From: Nocardioidaceae bacterium
GTDB taxonomy: Bacteria > Actinomycetota > Actinomycetes > Propionibacteriales > Nocardioidaceae
NCBI GenBank assembly: GCA_013696015.1
Contig: JACCZI010000196.1
Span: 1 to 11,822, forward strand
Direction of reading: 5' to 3'
DNA: 11,822 bases
In this document: positions 1 through 7,087 of the stretch, in pieces
Position numbering within the stretch: position 1 is the stretch's first letter
Layout: the number at the start of each line of letters is the position of its first letter
Notes under the pieces: generated by a model
What the model saw: the letters and a program-made list of their open reading frames with translations, nothing else
What the model was told of the DNA's origin: nothing
The model's database searches: none
Translations under genes and position numbers: made by a program

Positions 1-248
1 GCCCCCCGGAGAACGAGCGCGCCGGGCTCGACGCCCCCCAGCTCGAGGTCGCGAAGGTCACCGTGCGCGAGCAGTCCGACGAGACCGCCTCCGTGCTTGC
101 GGAGGTCGTGGTCCTCGGTCCGGACGGTTCCTCGTTCAGCACGGCGGTGTCGTACGCACTTGTTCGCGATGGCGACCTATGGCTCGTCGACTCCGGACGT
201 GACCCGCGACCGACGATCGGCGGCAGGTCGGTCAGGCTCGGCTCCTGA
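1..248 (+). CDS. 3' end of a hypothetical protein (5' truncated by window edge)
   Basis: An open frame enters from the left edge (first full codon at base 3) and ends at TGA 246-248, giving about 81 residues of C-terminus. G/C-rich third positions support coding. The visible part has alternating hydrophobic/polar stretches (VTVREQSDETASVLAEVVVL, then YALVRDGDLWLVDSG), a beta-sheet pattern ending in a 'W-x-V' strand. This resembles the last strands of small NTF2/SnoaL-like or secreted lipoprotein-type domains, but that is only a fold-level guess. The tail (PRPTIGGRSVRLGS) looks disordered. It runs convergent to the radical SAM gene, 42 bases apart, so it is not in the elongasome operon. I do not recognise the family, and the N-terminus, including any signal peptide, lies outside the window. 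Confidence 0.65.
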   Translation, partial: PPENERAGLDAPQLEVAKVTVREQSDETASVLAEVVVLGPDGSSFSTAVSYALVRDGDLWLVDSGRDPRPTIGGRSVRLGS

Positions 249-294
249 GCGGCTGGCCAACGGCTCCGCGACGGCCCGAACGTTCGTCGCTCAG
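245..294. terminator. candidate hairpin between two convergent genes
   Basis: The arms 245-253 (CTGAGCGGC) and 286-294 (GTCGCTCAG) can form a 9-bp stem with one G-U pair and a 32-base loop. The loop holds GGCC repeats (255-258 and 273-276) and a competing 10-base palindrome, CGAACGTTCG (277-286). Both stop codons lie inside the arms: TGA 246-248 for the plus gene and the complement of TGA at 291-293 for the minus gene. The structure could serve as a shared bidirectional terminator. There is no T-run on either side, the loop is large, and part of the symmetry follows trivially from facing stop codons, so the call is weak. Confidence 0.25.
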
Positions 295-2225
295 CTGACC
301 GCGGCGATGGGCAGCAGTGACCGACCCGTCGGGCCGGCCTGGATCTCGGTACCCATCTGTGGGCACACGCCACAGTCGAAGCACGGCGTCCAGCGGCAGT
401 CCTCGACTTCGACGGCGCCGAGCGGGTCGAGAGCGTCCAGCCAGTCCTGCCACAACCAGTCGCGGTCGAGACCTGAGTCGAGGTGGTCCCATGGCAGGAC
501 CTCGTCGCGGTCGCGCTCCCGGGTGGTGAACCACTCGAGGTCGACGGGCTCGTCCGCCAAGACGTCCCCGACGCAGCGGGCCCACCGGTCGTACGAGAAG
601 TGCTCGCTCCAGCCGTCGAAGCGACCGCCCTCACGCCACACCGCCTCGATGATGGAACCGACGCGCCGGTCACCGCGGCTGAGCAGGCCCTCGACGATGC
701 CCGGCTTGCCGTCGTGGTAGCGGAAACCGATGGCGCGGGCGTACTGCTTGTCTGACCGGATCGCCTCGCGCAGTCTGGCCAGCCGGGCGTCGGTGCTCGC
801 GGCGTCGAGCTGCGCGGCCCACTGGAACGGCGTGTGCGGCTTGGGCACGAAGCCGCCGATCGACACTGTGCACCGGATGTCGCGCCGACCGGAAACCTCG
901 CGACCGGTGGCGATGACCTTCTTGGCGAGGTCAGCGATCTGCAGCACATCCTCGTCGGTCTCGGTCGGCAGGCCGCACATGAAGTACAGCTTGACCTGGC
1001 GCCAGCCTGAGGAGTACGCCGCCGCGACGGTGCGGATCAGATCGTCCTCGCTGACCATCTTGTTGATGACGCGACGCAGCCGCTCGCTGCCGCCCTCAGG
1101 CGCGAACGTGAGGCCGGAGCGCCGGCCGTTGCGGCTGAACTCGTTGGCCAAGGTGATGTTGAACGCGTCGACCCGAGTCGACGGCAGCGACAGCGAGATG
1201 TTCGTGCCCTCGTACCGGTCACCGAGCCCTTTGGCGACACCGGCGATCTCAGAGTGGTCGGCGCTGGACAGGCTGAGCAGGCCGACCTCATCGAAGCCGG
1301 TCTGCTCGACCCCGTTGCTCACCATCTCGGCGATCGTGGTGATGCTGCGCTCGCGCACCGGGCGGGTGATCATGCCGGCTTGGCAGAACCGGCAGCCGCG
1401 AGTGCAGCCACGGAAGATCTCGACGCTGTAGCGCTCGTGGACCGTCTCCGCGAGCGGAACCAACGGGCGCTTGGGGTACGGCCACGAGTCGAGGTCCATC
1501 AGGGTGTGCTTGTGCACCCGGCGCGGGACGCCAGGGCGGTTGGGGGTGACCGCGTCGATCCGGCCGTCCGGCAGGTAGGTCACGTCGTAGAACTGCGGGA
1601 CGTACACGCCCCCCGAGGCGGCAAGCCTGCCGAGCAGCTCGACCCGCCCGCCGGGGTGACCCTCGTCCTTCCACTCGCGCACCACGTCGCTGATCGCCAG
1701 CACGATCTCCTCGCCGTCGCCGAGCACCGCGGCATCCACAAAGTCGGCGACCGGCTCCGGGTTGAATGCGGCGTGCCCGCCGGCGAGGACGAGCGGATGT
1801 TGATCGGTCCGGTCCGTTGCCCGCAAGGGGATGCCGGCAAGGTCGAGCGCGGTGAGCAGGTTGGTGTAGCCCAGCTCGGTCGCGAACGAGACGCCGAGCA
1901 GGTCGAACTCCGCCACCGGGCGATGCGCATCGACGGTGAACTGCGGGATGCCGTGCCCACGCATCATGGCTTCCATGTCGGCGAGCACGGCGTACGTACG
2001 CTCGGCGAGGATCCAGTCTCGCTCGTTGAGCACCTCATACAGGATCTGCACGCCCTGGTTGGGCAGCCCGACCTCGTACGCGTCCGGATACATGAGCGCC
2101 CAGCGCACCGACACCGCGTCCCAGTCCTTGCGAGCCGAGTTCAGCTCGCCGCCGACGTACTGGATGGGCTTCTGCACCTGTGGCAGCAGCGGCTCGAGCC
2201 GGTCGAACAGCGACGCAACGGGCAT
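291..2225 (-). CDS. TIGR03960-type radical SAM protein (B12-binding-like N-terminus)
   Basis: The product has 644 residues, normal for this actinobacterial family of unknown function. Residues about 30-200 form a Rossmann-like region of the kind that precedes radical SAM domains in B12-dependent enzymes (MYPDAYEVGLPNQG, LLGVSFATELGYTNLLTALD, VLAGGHAAFNPEP). The radical SAM core follows, with the 4Fe-4S ligands C274, C278 and C281 in FRGCTRGCRFCQAG (CX3CX2C) and a GLTFAPEGGSERLRRVINK segment at 371-389. The C-terminus carries a second cysteine group at 610, 615, 618 and 621 (C-X4-C-X2-C-X2-C), which could hold an auxiliary cluster. Start: ATG at 2225 with AGGAGG (2235-2240 on the plus map) 9 bases upstream, a strong site. 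It lies last in the minus-strand block, 111 bases after rodA. In many actinobacteria a DUF2344 partner (TIGR03936) follows directly; here the next gene is convergent. Reaction and substrate are unknown. Confidence 0.92.
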   Translation of the reverse strand: MPVASLFDRLEPLLPQVQKPIQYVGGELNSARKDWDAVSVRWALMYPDAYEVGLPNQGVQILYEVLNERDWILAERTYAVLADMEAMMRGHGIPQFTVDAHRPVAEFDLLGVSFATELGYTNLLTALDLAGIPLRATDRTDQHPLVLAGGHAAFNPEPVADFVDAAVLGDGEEIVLAISDVVREWKDEGHPGGRVELLGRLAASGGVYVPQFYDVTYLPDGRIDAVTPNRPGVPRRVHKHTLMDLDSWPYPKRPLVPLAETVHERYSVEIFRGCTRGCRFCQAGMITRPVRERSITTIAEMVSNGVEQTGFDEVGLLSLSSADHSEIAGVAKGLGDRYEGTNISLSLPSTRVDAFNITLANEFSRNGRRSGLTFAPEGGSERLRRVINKMVSEDDLIRTVAAAYSSGWRQVKLYFMCGLPTETDEDVLQIADLAKKVIATGREVSGRRDIRCTVSIGGFVPKPHTPFQWAAQLDAASTDARLARLREAIRSDKQYARAIGFRYHDGKPGIVEGLLSRGDRRVGSIIEAVWREGGRFDGWSEHFSYDRWARCVGDVLADEPVDLEWFTTRERDRDEVLPWDHLDSGLDRDWLWQDWLDALDPLGAVEVEDCRWTPCFDCGVCPQMGTEIQAGPTGRSLLPIAAVS

Positions 2226-2245
2226 CTGGGCAGGCCTCCTGGGCT

Positions 2246-2266
2246 GTTCGTGCGAACCTCAGCCTA
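2246..2266 (-). promoter_or_regulatory. -10-like box with adjoining palindrome upstream of the radical SAM gene
   Basis: On the minus strand, TAGGCT (2266 to 2261) fits the actinobacterial TANNNT -10 pattern. It is followed after 3 bases by the perfect 12-base palindrome GTTCG-CA-CGAAC (2257 to 2246), then the AGGAGG ribosome site and the ATG at 2225. A palindrome at the expected transcription start is where a repressor could sit, which would give the radical SAM gene its own promoter apart from the rodA read-through. No convincing -35 element is visible at 16-19 bases, so this is tentative. Confidence 0.22.
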
Positions 2267-2313
2267 ACCCGCCCTCGGATCTCGGCGGCGCAGGTCATGT
2301 TCGCGCCAATCGC

Positions 2314-2336
2314 GGGGGTAAGGGCAGGCGGGCGGG
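2314..2336 (+). other. G-quadruplex-type motif at the rodA stop codon
   Basis: The plus strand has four runs of three or more G with loops of 3, 5 and 1 bases (GGGGG at 2314-2318, GGG at 2322-2324, 2330-2332 and 2334-2336), ending directly against the rodA stop codon (2337-2339). The plus strand is the template for this operon, so a quadruplex would lie in the template DNA just past rodA and could slow or stop polymerase before the radical SAM gene. High GC makes chance matches fairly common. Confidence 0.35.
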
Positions 2337-3563
2337 TCAGAAGCGCGAGCGCTGCAGCCGGGACCCGACGACCGGGCCGACGGGACCGGGGTCGAGGCGT
2401 CTGTCAGAGCGCAGATGGACGTTCTGCAGCAGCCCGAGTGCCATCAGCGAGGCGAACATCGACGTACCACCGTACGAGACGAGCGGCAGCGGCACGCCCG
2501 TCACCGGCATGATGCCCAGGCACATCCCGATGTTCTGGAAAGCCTGGAAGCCGAACCAGCAGGCGACGCCCACGGCTGCGACCCTCCCGAACAGGTCGGC
2601 TGCATGGTGCGCGATGCGAAGCGCACGCCACAACAGCACCGCGAACAACACGATGATCGCTCCAGCCCCGATCAGACCGAGCTCCTCACCCGCGACGGTG
2701 AAGACGAAGTCGGTGTGCTGCTCGGGCACGAAGCCTGACTGGGTCTGCGATCCCGAGAACAGCCCCTGCCCGGACAGGCCGCCGTTGCCGATCGCGATCC
2801 GCGCCTGGATGGTGTTGTAGCCGGCGCCGCGGGGATCCAGCGACGGGTCGGTAAACGCCTGGAAACGCAGCAGCTGATAGCGCTCCAGCACCCCGACGGC
2901 CGTCGCGAGCACCACCGCCGCAACCGCGGCCGCCGCCAGGCCGACCAGCCAGCGCTTCGGCGCGCCCGACAGTGCGACGACTCCGAAGACGATCGCGACC
3001 AGCACGATCAGCGTGCCGAGGTCCGGCTGCGCGAGAATCAGCACAGCCGGCACGGCGGCGATCACCAGCGCGGGGACGAGGTCGGAGTCCCGCAGCCGAC
3101 TACGCAGCCTGCCCTCGGTGCGCTCGGCGAGCACGAGGGCCATGCCGACGATGACGCCGAGCTTCGCCATCTCGGCCGGCTGCACCGACAGCCCACCGAG
3201 CAACAGCCACGAGTGCGAGCCGTTGATGGTCGCCCCTACACCCGGCACGAAGATGAGCAGCAGCCCGGCCACCGAACCGAGGTAGATGACCGGCGCCCAG
3301 ACACGTACCCACCGGAAGTCGGTCGCGGCCACCAGGCTTCCGAGCACCACCCCGATCGCGATGTTGAGCAGCTGCTTCGTCAGGTACGCCGTCGAGTCAC
3401 CGCCGGTGAGGTCGGTGCGGTACGAGGTCGCCGACCACACCAGCGCACAGCCGAATCCGGCCAACAGGACCGTTGCACCGATCAGCCACCAGTCCAGCCG
3501 GCGCCAGGTCGAGGTGGCGGTCCCGGCCCGAGACGAGCTCTGGGTGCTGAGCAGCGCGGTCAC
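2337..3563 (-). CDS. rodA: SEDS peptidoglycan glycosyltransferase RodA
   Basis: The 408-residue polytopic membrane protein polymerises lipid II glycan strands during lateral wall synthesis, paired with PBP2. SEDS hallmarks are visible. WSATSY follows the first membrane segment (about 25-46), and NGSHSWLLLGGLSVQPAEMAKL spans 114-135. QPDLGT lies at 179-184, and PEQHTDFVFTVAGEELG at 280-296 carries the aspartate (Asp285) expected to be catalytic by analogy with other RodA proteins. The family signature PVTGVPLPLVSYGGTS lies at 353-368. About ten membrane segments are evident, and the C-terminal tail is short, basic and cytosolic. The start is GTG at 3563, overlapping the PBP2 stop by 4 bases (GTGA), which argues for coupled translation. 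The neighbouring mre genes and PBP2 favour RodA over the division paralog FtsW. No anomalies seen. Confidence 0.96.
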   Translation of the reverse strand: MTALLSTQSSSRAGTATSTWRRLDWWLIGATVLLAGFGCALVWSATSYRTDLTGGDSTAYLTKQLLNIAIGVVLGSLVAATDFRWVRVWAPVIYLGSVAGLLLIFVPGVGATINGSHSWLLLGGLSVQPAEMAKLGVIVGMALVLAERTEGRLRSRLRDSDLVPALVIAAVPAVLILAQPDLGTLIVLVAIVFGVVALSGAPKRWLVGLAAAAVAAVVLATAVGVLERYQLLRFQAFTDPSLDPRGAGYNTIQARIAIGNGGLSGQGLFSGSQTQSGFVPEQHTDFVFTVAGEELGLIGAGAIIVLFAVLLWRALRIAHHAADLFGRVAAVGVACWFGFQAFQNIGMCLGIMPVTGVPLPLVSYGGTSMFASLMALGLLQNVHLRSDRRLDPGPVGPVVGSRLQRSRF

Positions 3564-5671
3564 CCGTGGGCTCCCCGTCCCCGAATCTGCGGCGGCGCGA
3601 TGCTGCCGTCGGGTTCGAAGCGGGGCAGCGCCTTCGGCGGTCGGGCGCCGGGGATCGCCGCGTTGTCGGTGTCGACGTCCATCCCGTCGATGCCGTACAA
3701 CGCCTCCCAGATGGCGCGCACCGCCTCACCGGATGTCCCGGATCCCGTCCCACCCTGCTCGATCATCATCAGCACGACATAGTTCTTGTCGTACGTCGCG
3801 ACCCATGACGTGGTCTGTTTGCCGTACACCTCCGCGGTGCCGGTCTTGGACCGGATCCGCACCTCGTCGAGTGGGAAACCACCCATCTTCCACGCCATCG
3901 TGCCGACCTTGGCGGTGCCCAGAAGTGCCTGGTCGATGTAGCGCAGGTCCGCCTTACTGGCCGGCACCCGGCCCACCTTGTGCGGCCGGATCCGCCGCAC
4001 CAGCTCACCGTCCGGGCCGATGATCGCCTTGCCGACCCGCGGGGACCAGACGGTCCCGCCGTTGGCCAGGGCGCCGTACGCCACCGCCAGGCTCAACGGC
4101 GTGATGACGGAGTCACCCTGGCCGATGACGAAGTTGACGGCGTCGGCGGCGTCGTAGCTGTACCCGTCGACGCAGAACTCGCGAGCGAAGACGTGCAGGT
4201 AGTCGTTGCCGGGCTTCTTCGCAACCTTGCAGTAGTAGTCCTCCATCGACTCGAAGTAGGCCTGCTTCCACCTCGGGTCGGCGATCCGGCCGCTGGCCTC
4301 GCCGGGCAGATCGATGCCGGTCTTCGAGCCGAGGCCGAAGGACTTCGCCATGTCGGCGAGCGCCGCGTCTGCGCGTGCCCCAGCGGAGGTGCCCCCGGCT
4401 CGCAGCCACAGCTCGTACCCCACGCGGTAGAAGAACGTGTTGCACGACAGCTGCAGGGCCTGGTCGAAGCCGATGTAGCCGTGAGAGCCGGACTCGAAGT
4501 TCTTGAACGCGCGGTTGCCCACCGTGAACGACGACGAACAGTTCAGCTCCGTGTCCCTGCCGAACCCGTTCGACAGCGCACCGGCGGCCATGAACGGCTT
4601 CCAGGTGGAACCCGCGGACAGCTGCCCTTGCGTGGGCCGCGACAGCAGCGGCTCGCCGGCCTTCTTCGAGTACAGCCGCGACAGTTCTGCGTCGCTGATG
4701 CCACCCACCCACACGTCCGGGTCGTACGTCGGGTTGCTGGCCATCGCGATGACCCGGCCCTGGCGCGGATCGAGGACCACCACGGCTCCCGACGACGCCT
4801 CGTACGGCCGTCCGGTCACCGGATCCACGGTGTGACGTGCGTTCCGGATCGTACGCTGCAGCTGGCGTTCGACGATCGACTGCACCCGGGCGTCGATGCT
4901 CGTCACCAGCGTCTGCCCCGGCGTGGGAGCGATGACACCGTTCGCACCGAGCGCACGACCCATCGAGTCCACCGCGACGCCGTTCGTCCCAGGGACACCG
5001 CGAAGGTAGCGGTCGTAGGCATTCTCGAGCCCGGAGCGGCCGACCAGCGAACCGGCGTTGAGCGTGAAATCCCGCCGAGCGCGCGACCGGTCGTACTCGT
5101 CCGCGGTGATCGGTGTCAGGTATCCGAGCAGGTGGGCGGCGTTGGCCCCGAACGGTGAAGGGTAGGAGCGCAGGCTCTGCTGGTTGGCCGACACGGCGGG
5201 AAAGTCCTCGCCCTGCTCCTGGATCGAGATGGCCAACGCCTGGGACACATCCTCGGCGACGGGCACCGGCTGGTAGGGCGAGCCGTTCCAGCACAGCGGG
5301 GGGCGGCGGGCACCGGGCTCGCCGCACAGCTTGGTGCGCGTCATCAGCGTTGCGGGCGGCATGTCGAGCGCTCCGCCGAGGCGGCGCAGCATCGCGGCCC
5401 GGTCGGCGCCGTCCAGCGCGCCCAGGGCCGTGCGGTCGATCGACACCACCCACGCCATGCGGCTGGCGGCCAGCGGCCGCCCCATCGCATCGACGATGAG
5501 ACCTCGTTGCGGCTGGAGGATGACGTCCTGGATCGCGTTCTCCGCGGCCTGCGCCTGGTACGCCTCACCGCTGGTGATCTGGAGGTACCACAGTCGGGCG
5601 AACAACGTCACGAACAGCGACATCACCAAGATCTGCACCACGACCAGGCGTGGGCGGGTGCTTGCCGTCAT
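3560..5671 (-). CDS. mrdA: Penicillin-binding protein 2, elongation transpeptidase
   Basis: This class B PBP cross-links peptidoglycan made by RodA. It has 703 residues from the ATG at 5671. A single membrane anchor lies at about residues 8-28 (LVVVQILVMSLFVTLFARLWYL), so the rest is extracytoplasmic. The dimerisation/pedestal part includes RGLIVDAMGRPLA (56-68) and GRSGLENAYDRYLRG (211-225). The transpeptidase motifs are STWK (Ser355, Lys358), SCN (409-411) and SKTGT (608-612). The ATG at 5671 gives a 4-base ATGA overlap with mreD, matching the GTGA junctions on both sides. An in-frame ATG at 5683 would add four residues and cannot be excluded, as neither has a clear ribosome site. Six cysteines lie outside the membrane (116, 127, 378, 410, 481 and 500), with 116/127 and 481/500 close enough for disulfides. 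Length is typical for actinobacterial PBP2. Confidence 0.95.
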   Translation of the reverse strand: MTASTRPRLVVVQILVMSLFVTLFARLWYLQITSGEAYQAQAAENAIQDVILQPQRGLIVDAMGRPLAASRMAWVVSIDRTALGALDGADRAAMLRRLGGALDMPPATLMTRTKLCGEPGARRPPLCWNGSPYQPVPVAEDVSQALAISIQEQGEDFPAVSANQQSLRSYPSPFGANAAHLLGYLTPITADEYDRSRARRDFTLNAGSLVGRSGLENAYDRYLRGVPGTNGVAVDSMGRALGANGVIAPTPGQTLVTSIDARVQSIVERQLQRTIRNARHTVDPVTGRPYEASSGAVVVLDPRQGRVIAMASNPTYDPDVWVGGISDAELSRLYSKKAGEPLLSRPTQGQLSAGSTWKPFMAAGALSNGFGRDTELNCSSSFTVGNRAFKNFESGSHGYIGFDQALQLSCNTFFYRVGYELWLRAGGTSAGARADAALADMAKSFGLGSKTGIDLPGEASGRIADPRWKQAYFESMEDYYCKVAKKPGNDYLHVFAREFCVDGYSYDAADAVNFVIGQGDSVITPLSLAVAYGALANGGTVWSPRVGKAIIGPDGELVRRIRPHKVGRVPASKADLRYIDQALLGTAKVGTMAWKMGGFPLDEVRIRSKTGTAEVYGKQTTSWVATYDKNYVVLMMIEQGGTGSGTSGEAVRAIWEALYGIDGMDVDTDNAAIPGARPPKALPRFEPDGSIAPPQIRGRGAHG

Positions 5672-6189
5672 GCCGCGGCCCATCGTGCGCTCATCGGGGT
5701 GGTACGGCGGAGGGTCCAGGCGACCGCCGGCAGCACCAGAGGTGTGAGAGCGACGTCGTACAGCACTGCTGTCGGGATCACGCTCAGCGCCCCGGCCACA
5801 GTGACACCCGGATCTGCCAAGACGAGCCCGGACAGCGCGAAGAGGGACGTGCCGACGAACGCACTAGCGGCGACGGTCAGAACCGCCACGAACGCGCTTC
5901 GGTCGGCGTCCTGCCGCACCATGCCCGCGAGGTACCCGGTGACGACCAGGGCAAGTGCCCACCGACCGGCGGTGTGGTCGGCAGGTGGAGCCAGGTCAAG
6001 AGCGAGCCCGGCGACGAAGCCAAGCACCGCGGCGTACTCGGCCCCTCGCGACAACGCCGCCGCCACGACCACGAGCAGCGCAATGTCGGGCACGACGCCG
6101 TTGACGGCCAGGCCGGAGAAGAAGCCGACCTGGAGGTTGACCGCCAGCACCACGATCATCGCGATGACCAGCGTCCGCAGCACCGTCAC
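5668..6189 (-). CDS. mreD: Rod shape-determining membrane protein MreD
   Basis: This small hydrophobic protein of 173 residues has about five membrane segments (roughly 5-25, 33-47, 52-66, 76-90, 100-122, plus a C-terminal segment near 132-158). It has the family feature of a charged/polar turn after the third segment (GLALDLAPPADHTAG, 61-75). In the elongasome MreD sits in the membrane with MreC and tunes activation of RodA/PBP2. MreD diverges greatly in sequence, so the call rests on size, topology and position between mreC and PBP2. Its GTG start at 6189 overlaps the mreC stop by 4 bases (GTGA), and its stop overlaps the PBP2 ATG by 4 bases. Confidence 0.93.
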   Translation of the reverse strand: MTVLRTLVIAMIVVLAVNLQVGFFSGLAVNGVVPDIALLVVVAAALSRGAEYAAVLGFVAGLALDLAPPADHTAGRWALALVVTGYLAGMVRQDADRSAFVAVLTVAASAFVGTSLFALSGLVLADPGVTVAGALSVIPTAVLYDVALTPLVLPAVAWTLRRTTPMSARWAAA

Positions 6190-7079
6190 TGGTTCGGCTC
6201 CGCGCCGCCGAGCGCCGAGGTCTCGGTACGCCGCGCCTCCCCGACGACAACAGAGACCAGGTCGAGGGAGGAGAAGTCGACGAAGGGCGCGACGGTTGCA
6301 ACGGTCGAGGAGTCGCGGGGGCTGGTTTGCAGCGACTCCACGTGACCGACCGGCACCCCCGCGACGTACGGCTTGCCGTCTTTCGACCCCCAGGTCACGA
6401 CCGTGTCGCCGATGGCTGGCTGCACGGTGCTGTCGATCGTGGTGAGGTGCAGGCGACCGGACCCTGACAGGTCACCGTCGCCGGCGAGGAAGCCCAGCTC
6501 CATGCTGGACCCGACGCGTCCTCCGACGACCGACTCGGCGTCACCGAGCAGCAGCACCGTGGCACTCGTGCGGTCGGCTCGGACGACCCGACCGACCAGG
6601 CCGTCCCCGTTGAGCACCGTCATGTCGGGGCCGATCCCGTCCGCGGTGCCGGCGTCGATGGTGACCGTGAGGGAGAACGACTGCGCGGGGCCGACTCCGA
6701 CCACCTGTGCGGTGACGACGTCCAGCCCAGCCCCGCTCGCCACCACCTGTGTCCGCTCCAGCTCGGCAAGCCGGTTGCGGTCGAGGTCGGAGGTGTGCAG
6801 CAGCGCCTCAAGCTCGGTGTTTCGCGCCTCGAGGTCGGCATTCTGGTCGCGCAGCCGGGACACCGTCGTGACGAAGTCGCCGATCGACGCCACCGGCTCG
6901 ACCGCTGCCGACATGCCCGACTGCACCGGCCCGAAGACCTCCCCGGCCGCCCGGCGCAGCGGCTCCACGGGAGAGTCGTCACCCAGAGACGCATCCAGTG
7001 TGATGACGGTCAGGGCGGCCAGCACCACCAGGACAGGAACCGTACGCCGGCGCGGGCGGCGCGCGGAGCGGGGACGCAT
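6186..7079 (-). CDS. mreC: Rod shape-determining protein MreC
   Basis: This bitopic scaffold links MreB inside the cell to PBP2 outside. It has 297 residues: a very basic cytosolic start (RPRSARRPRRR), one membrane segment (about 14-30), a coiled-coil-like helix (about 65-110, SRLRDQNADLEARNTELEAL), then the beta-domain typical of MreC. The beta-domain includes TIDAGTADGIGPDMTVLN (140-157), GLVGRVVRADRTSATVLLL (160-178) and GDTVVTWG (224-231). The ATG at 7079 leaves 8 bases after the mreB stop, with a weak GGGGCGG ribosome site. An in-frame codon at 7145 would run into mreB and add an implausible arginine/alanine extension, so I reject it. The C-terminus ends in a short polar tail. Confidence 0.95.
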   Translation of the reverse strand: MRPRSARRPRRRTVPVLVVLAALTVITLDASLGDDSPVEPLRRAAGEVFGPVQSGMSAAVEPVASIGDFVTTVSRLRDQNADLEARNTELEALLHTSDLDRNRLAELERTQVVASGAGLDVVTAQVVGVGPAQSFSLTVTIDAGTADGIGPDMTVLNGDGLVGRVVRADRTSATVLLLGDAESVVGGRVGSSMELGFLAGDGDLSGSGRLHLTTIDSTVQPAIGDTVVTWGSKDGKPYVAGVPVGHVESLQTSPRDSSTVATVAPFVDFSSLDLVSVVVGEARRTETSALGGAEPNQ

Positions 7080-7087
7080 CGCCGCCC

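Noticed and set aside
291..2225. Assignment of the radical SAM gene as MiaB or RimO methylthiotransferase
   Set aside because: The protein lacks the N-terminal three-cysteine domain and the C-terminal TRAM domain of those enzymes; its N-terminus is B12-binding-like instead.
2246..2257. LexA/SOS box
   Set aside because: The actinobacterial LexA site is GAAC-N4-GTTC; this palindrome has the half-sites in the opposite orientation (GTTC-N4-GAAC).
1254..2267. Long plus-strand ORF opposite the radical SAM gene (337 codons)
   Set aside because: It lies wholly antisense to a gene with clear motifs; its composition (rich in Arg, Val, Gly, His) is typical of GC-rich shadow frames.
3980..5158. Long plus-strand ORF opposite PBP2 (392 codons), and a minus-strand off-frame ORF at 4113-5453
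   Set aside because: Both overlap the PBP2 frame with its intact motifs, and they show only shadow composition with no recognisable domain.
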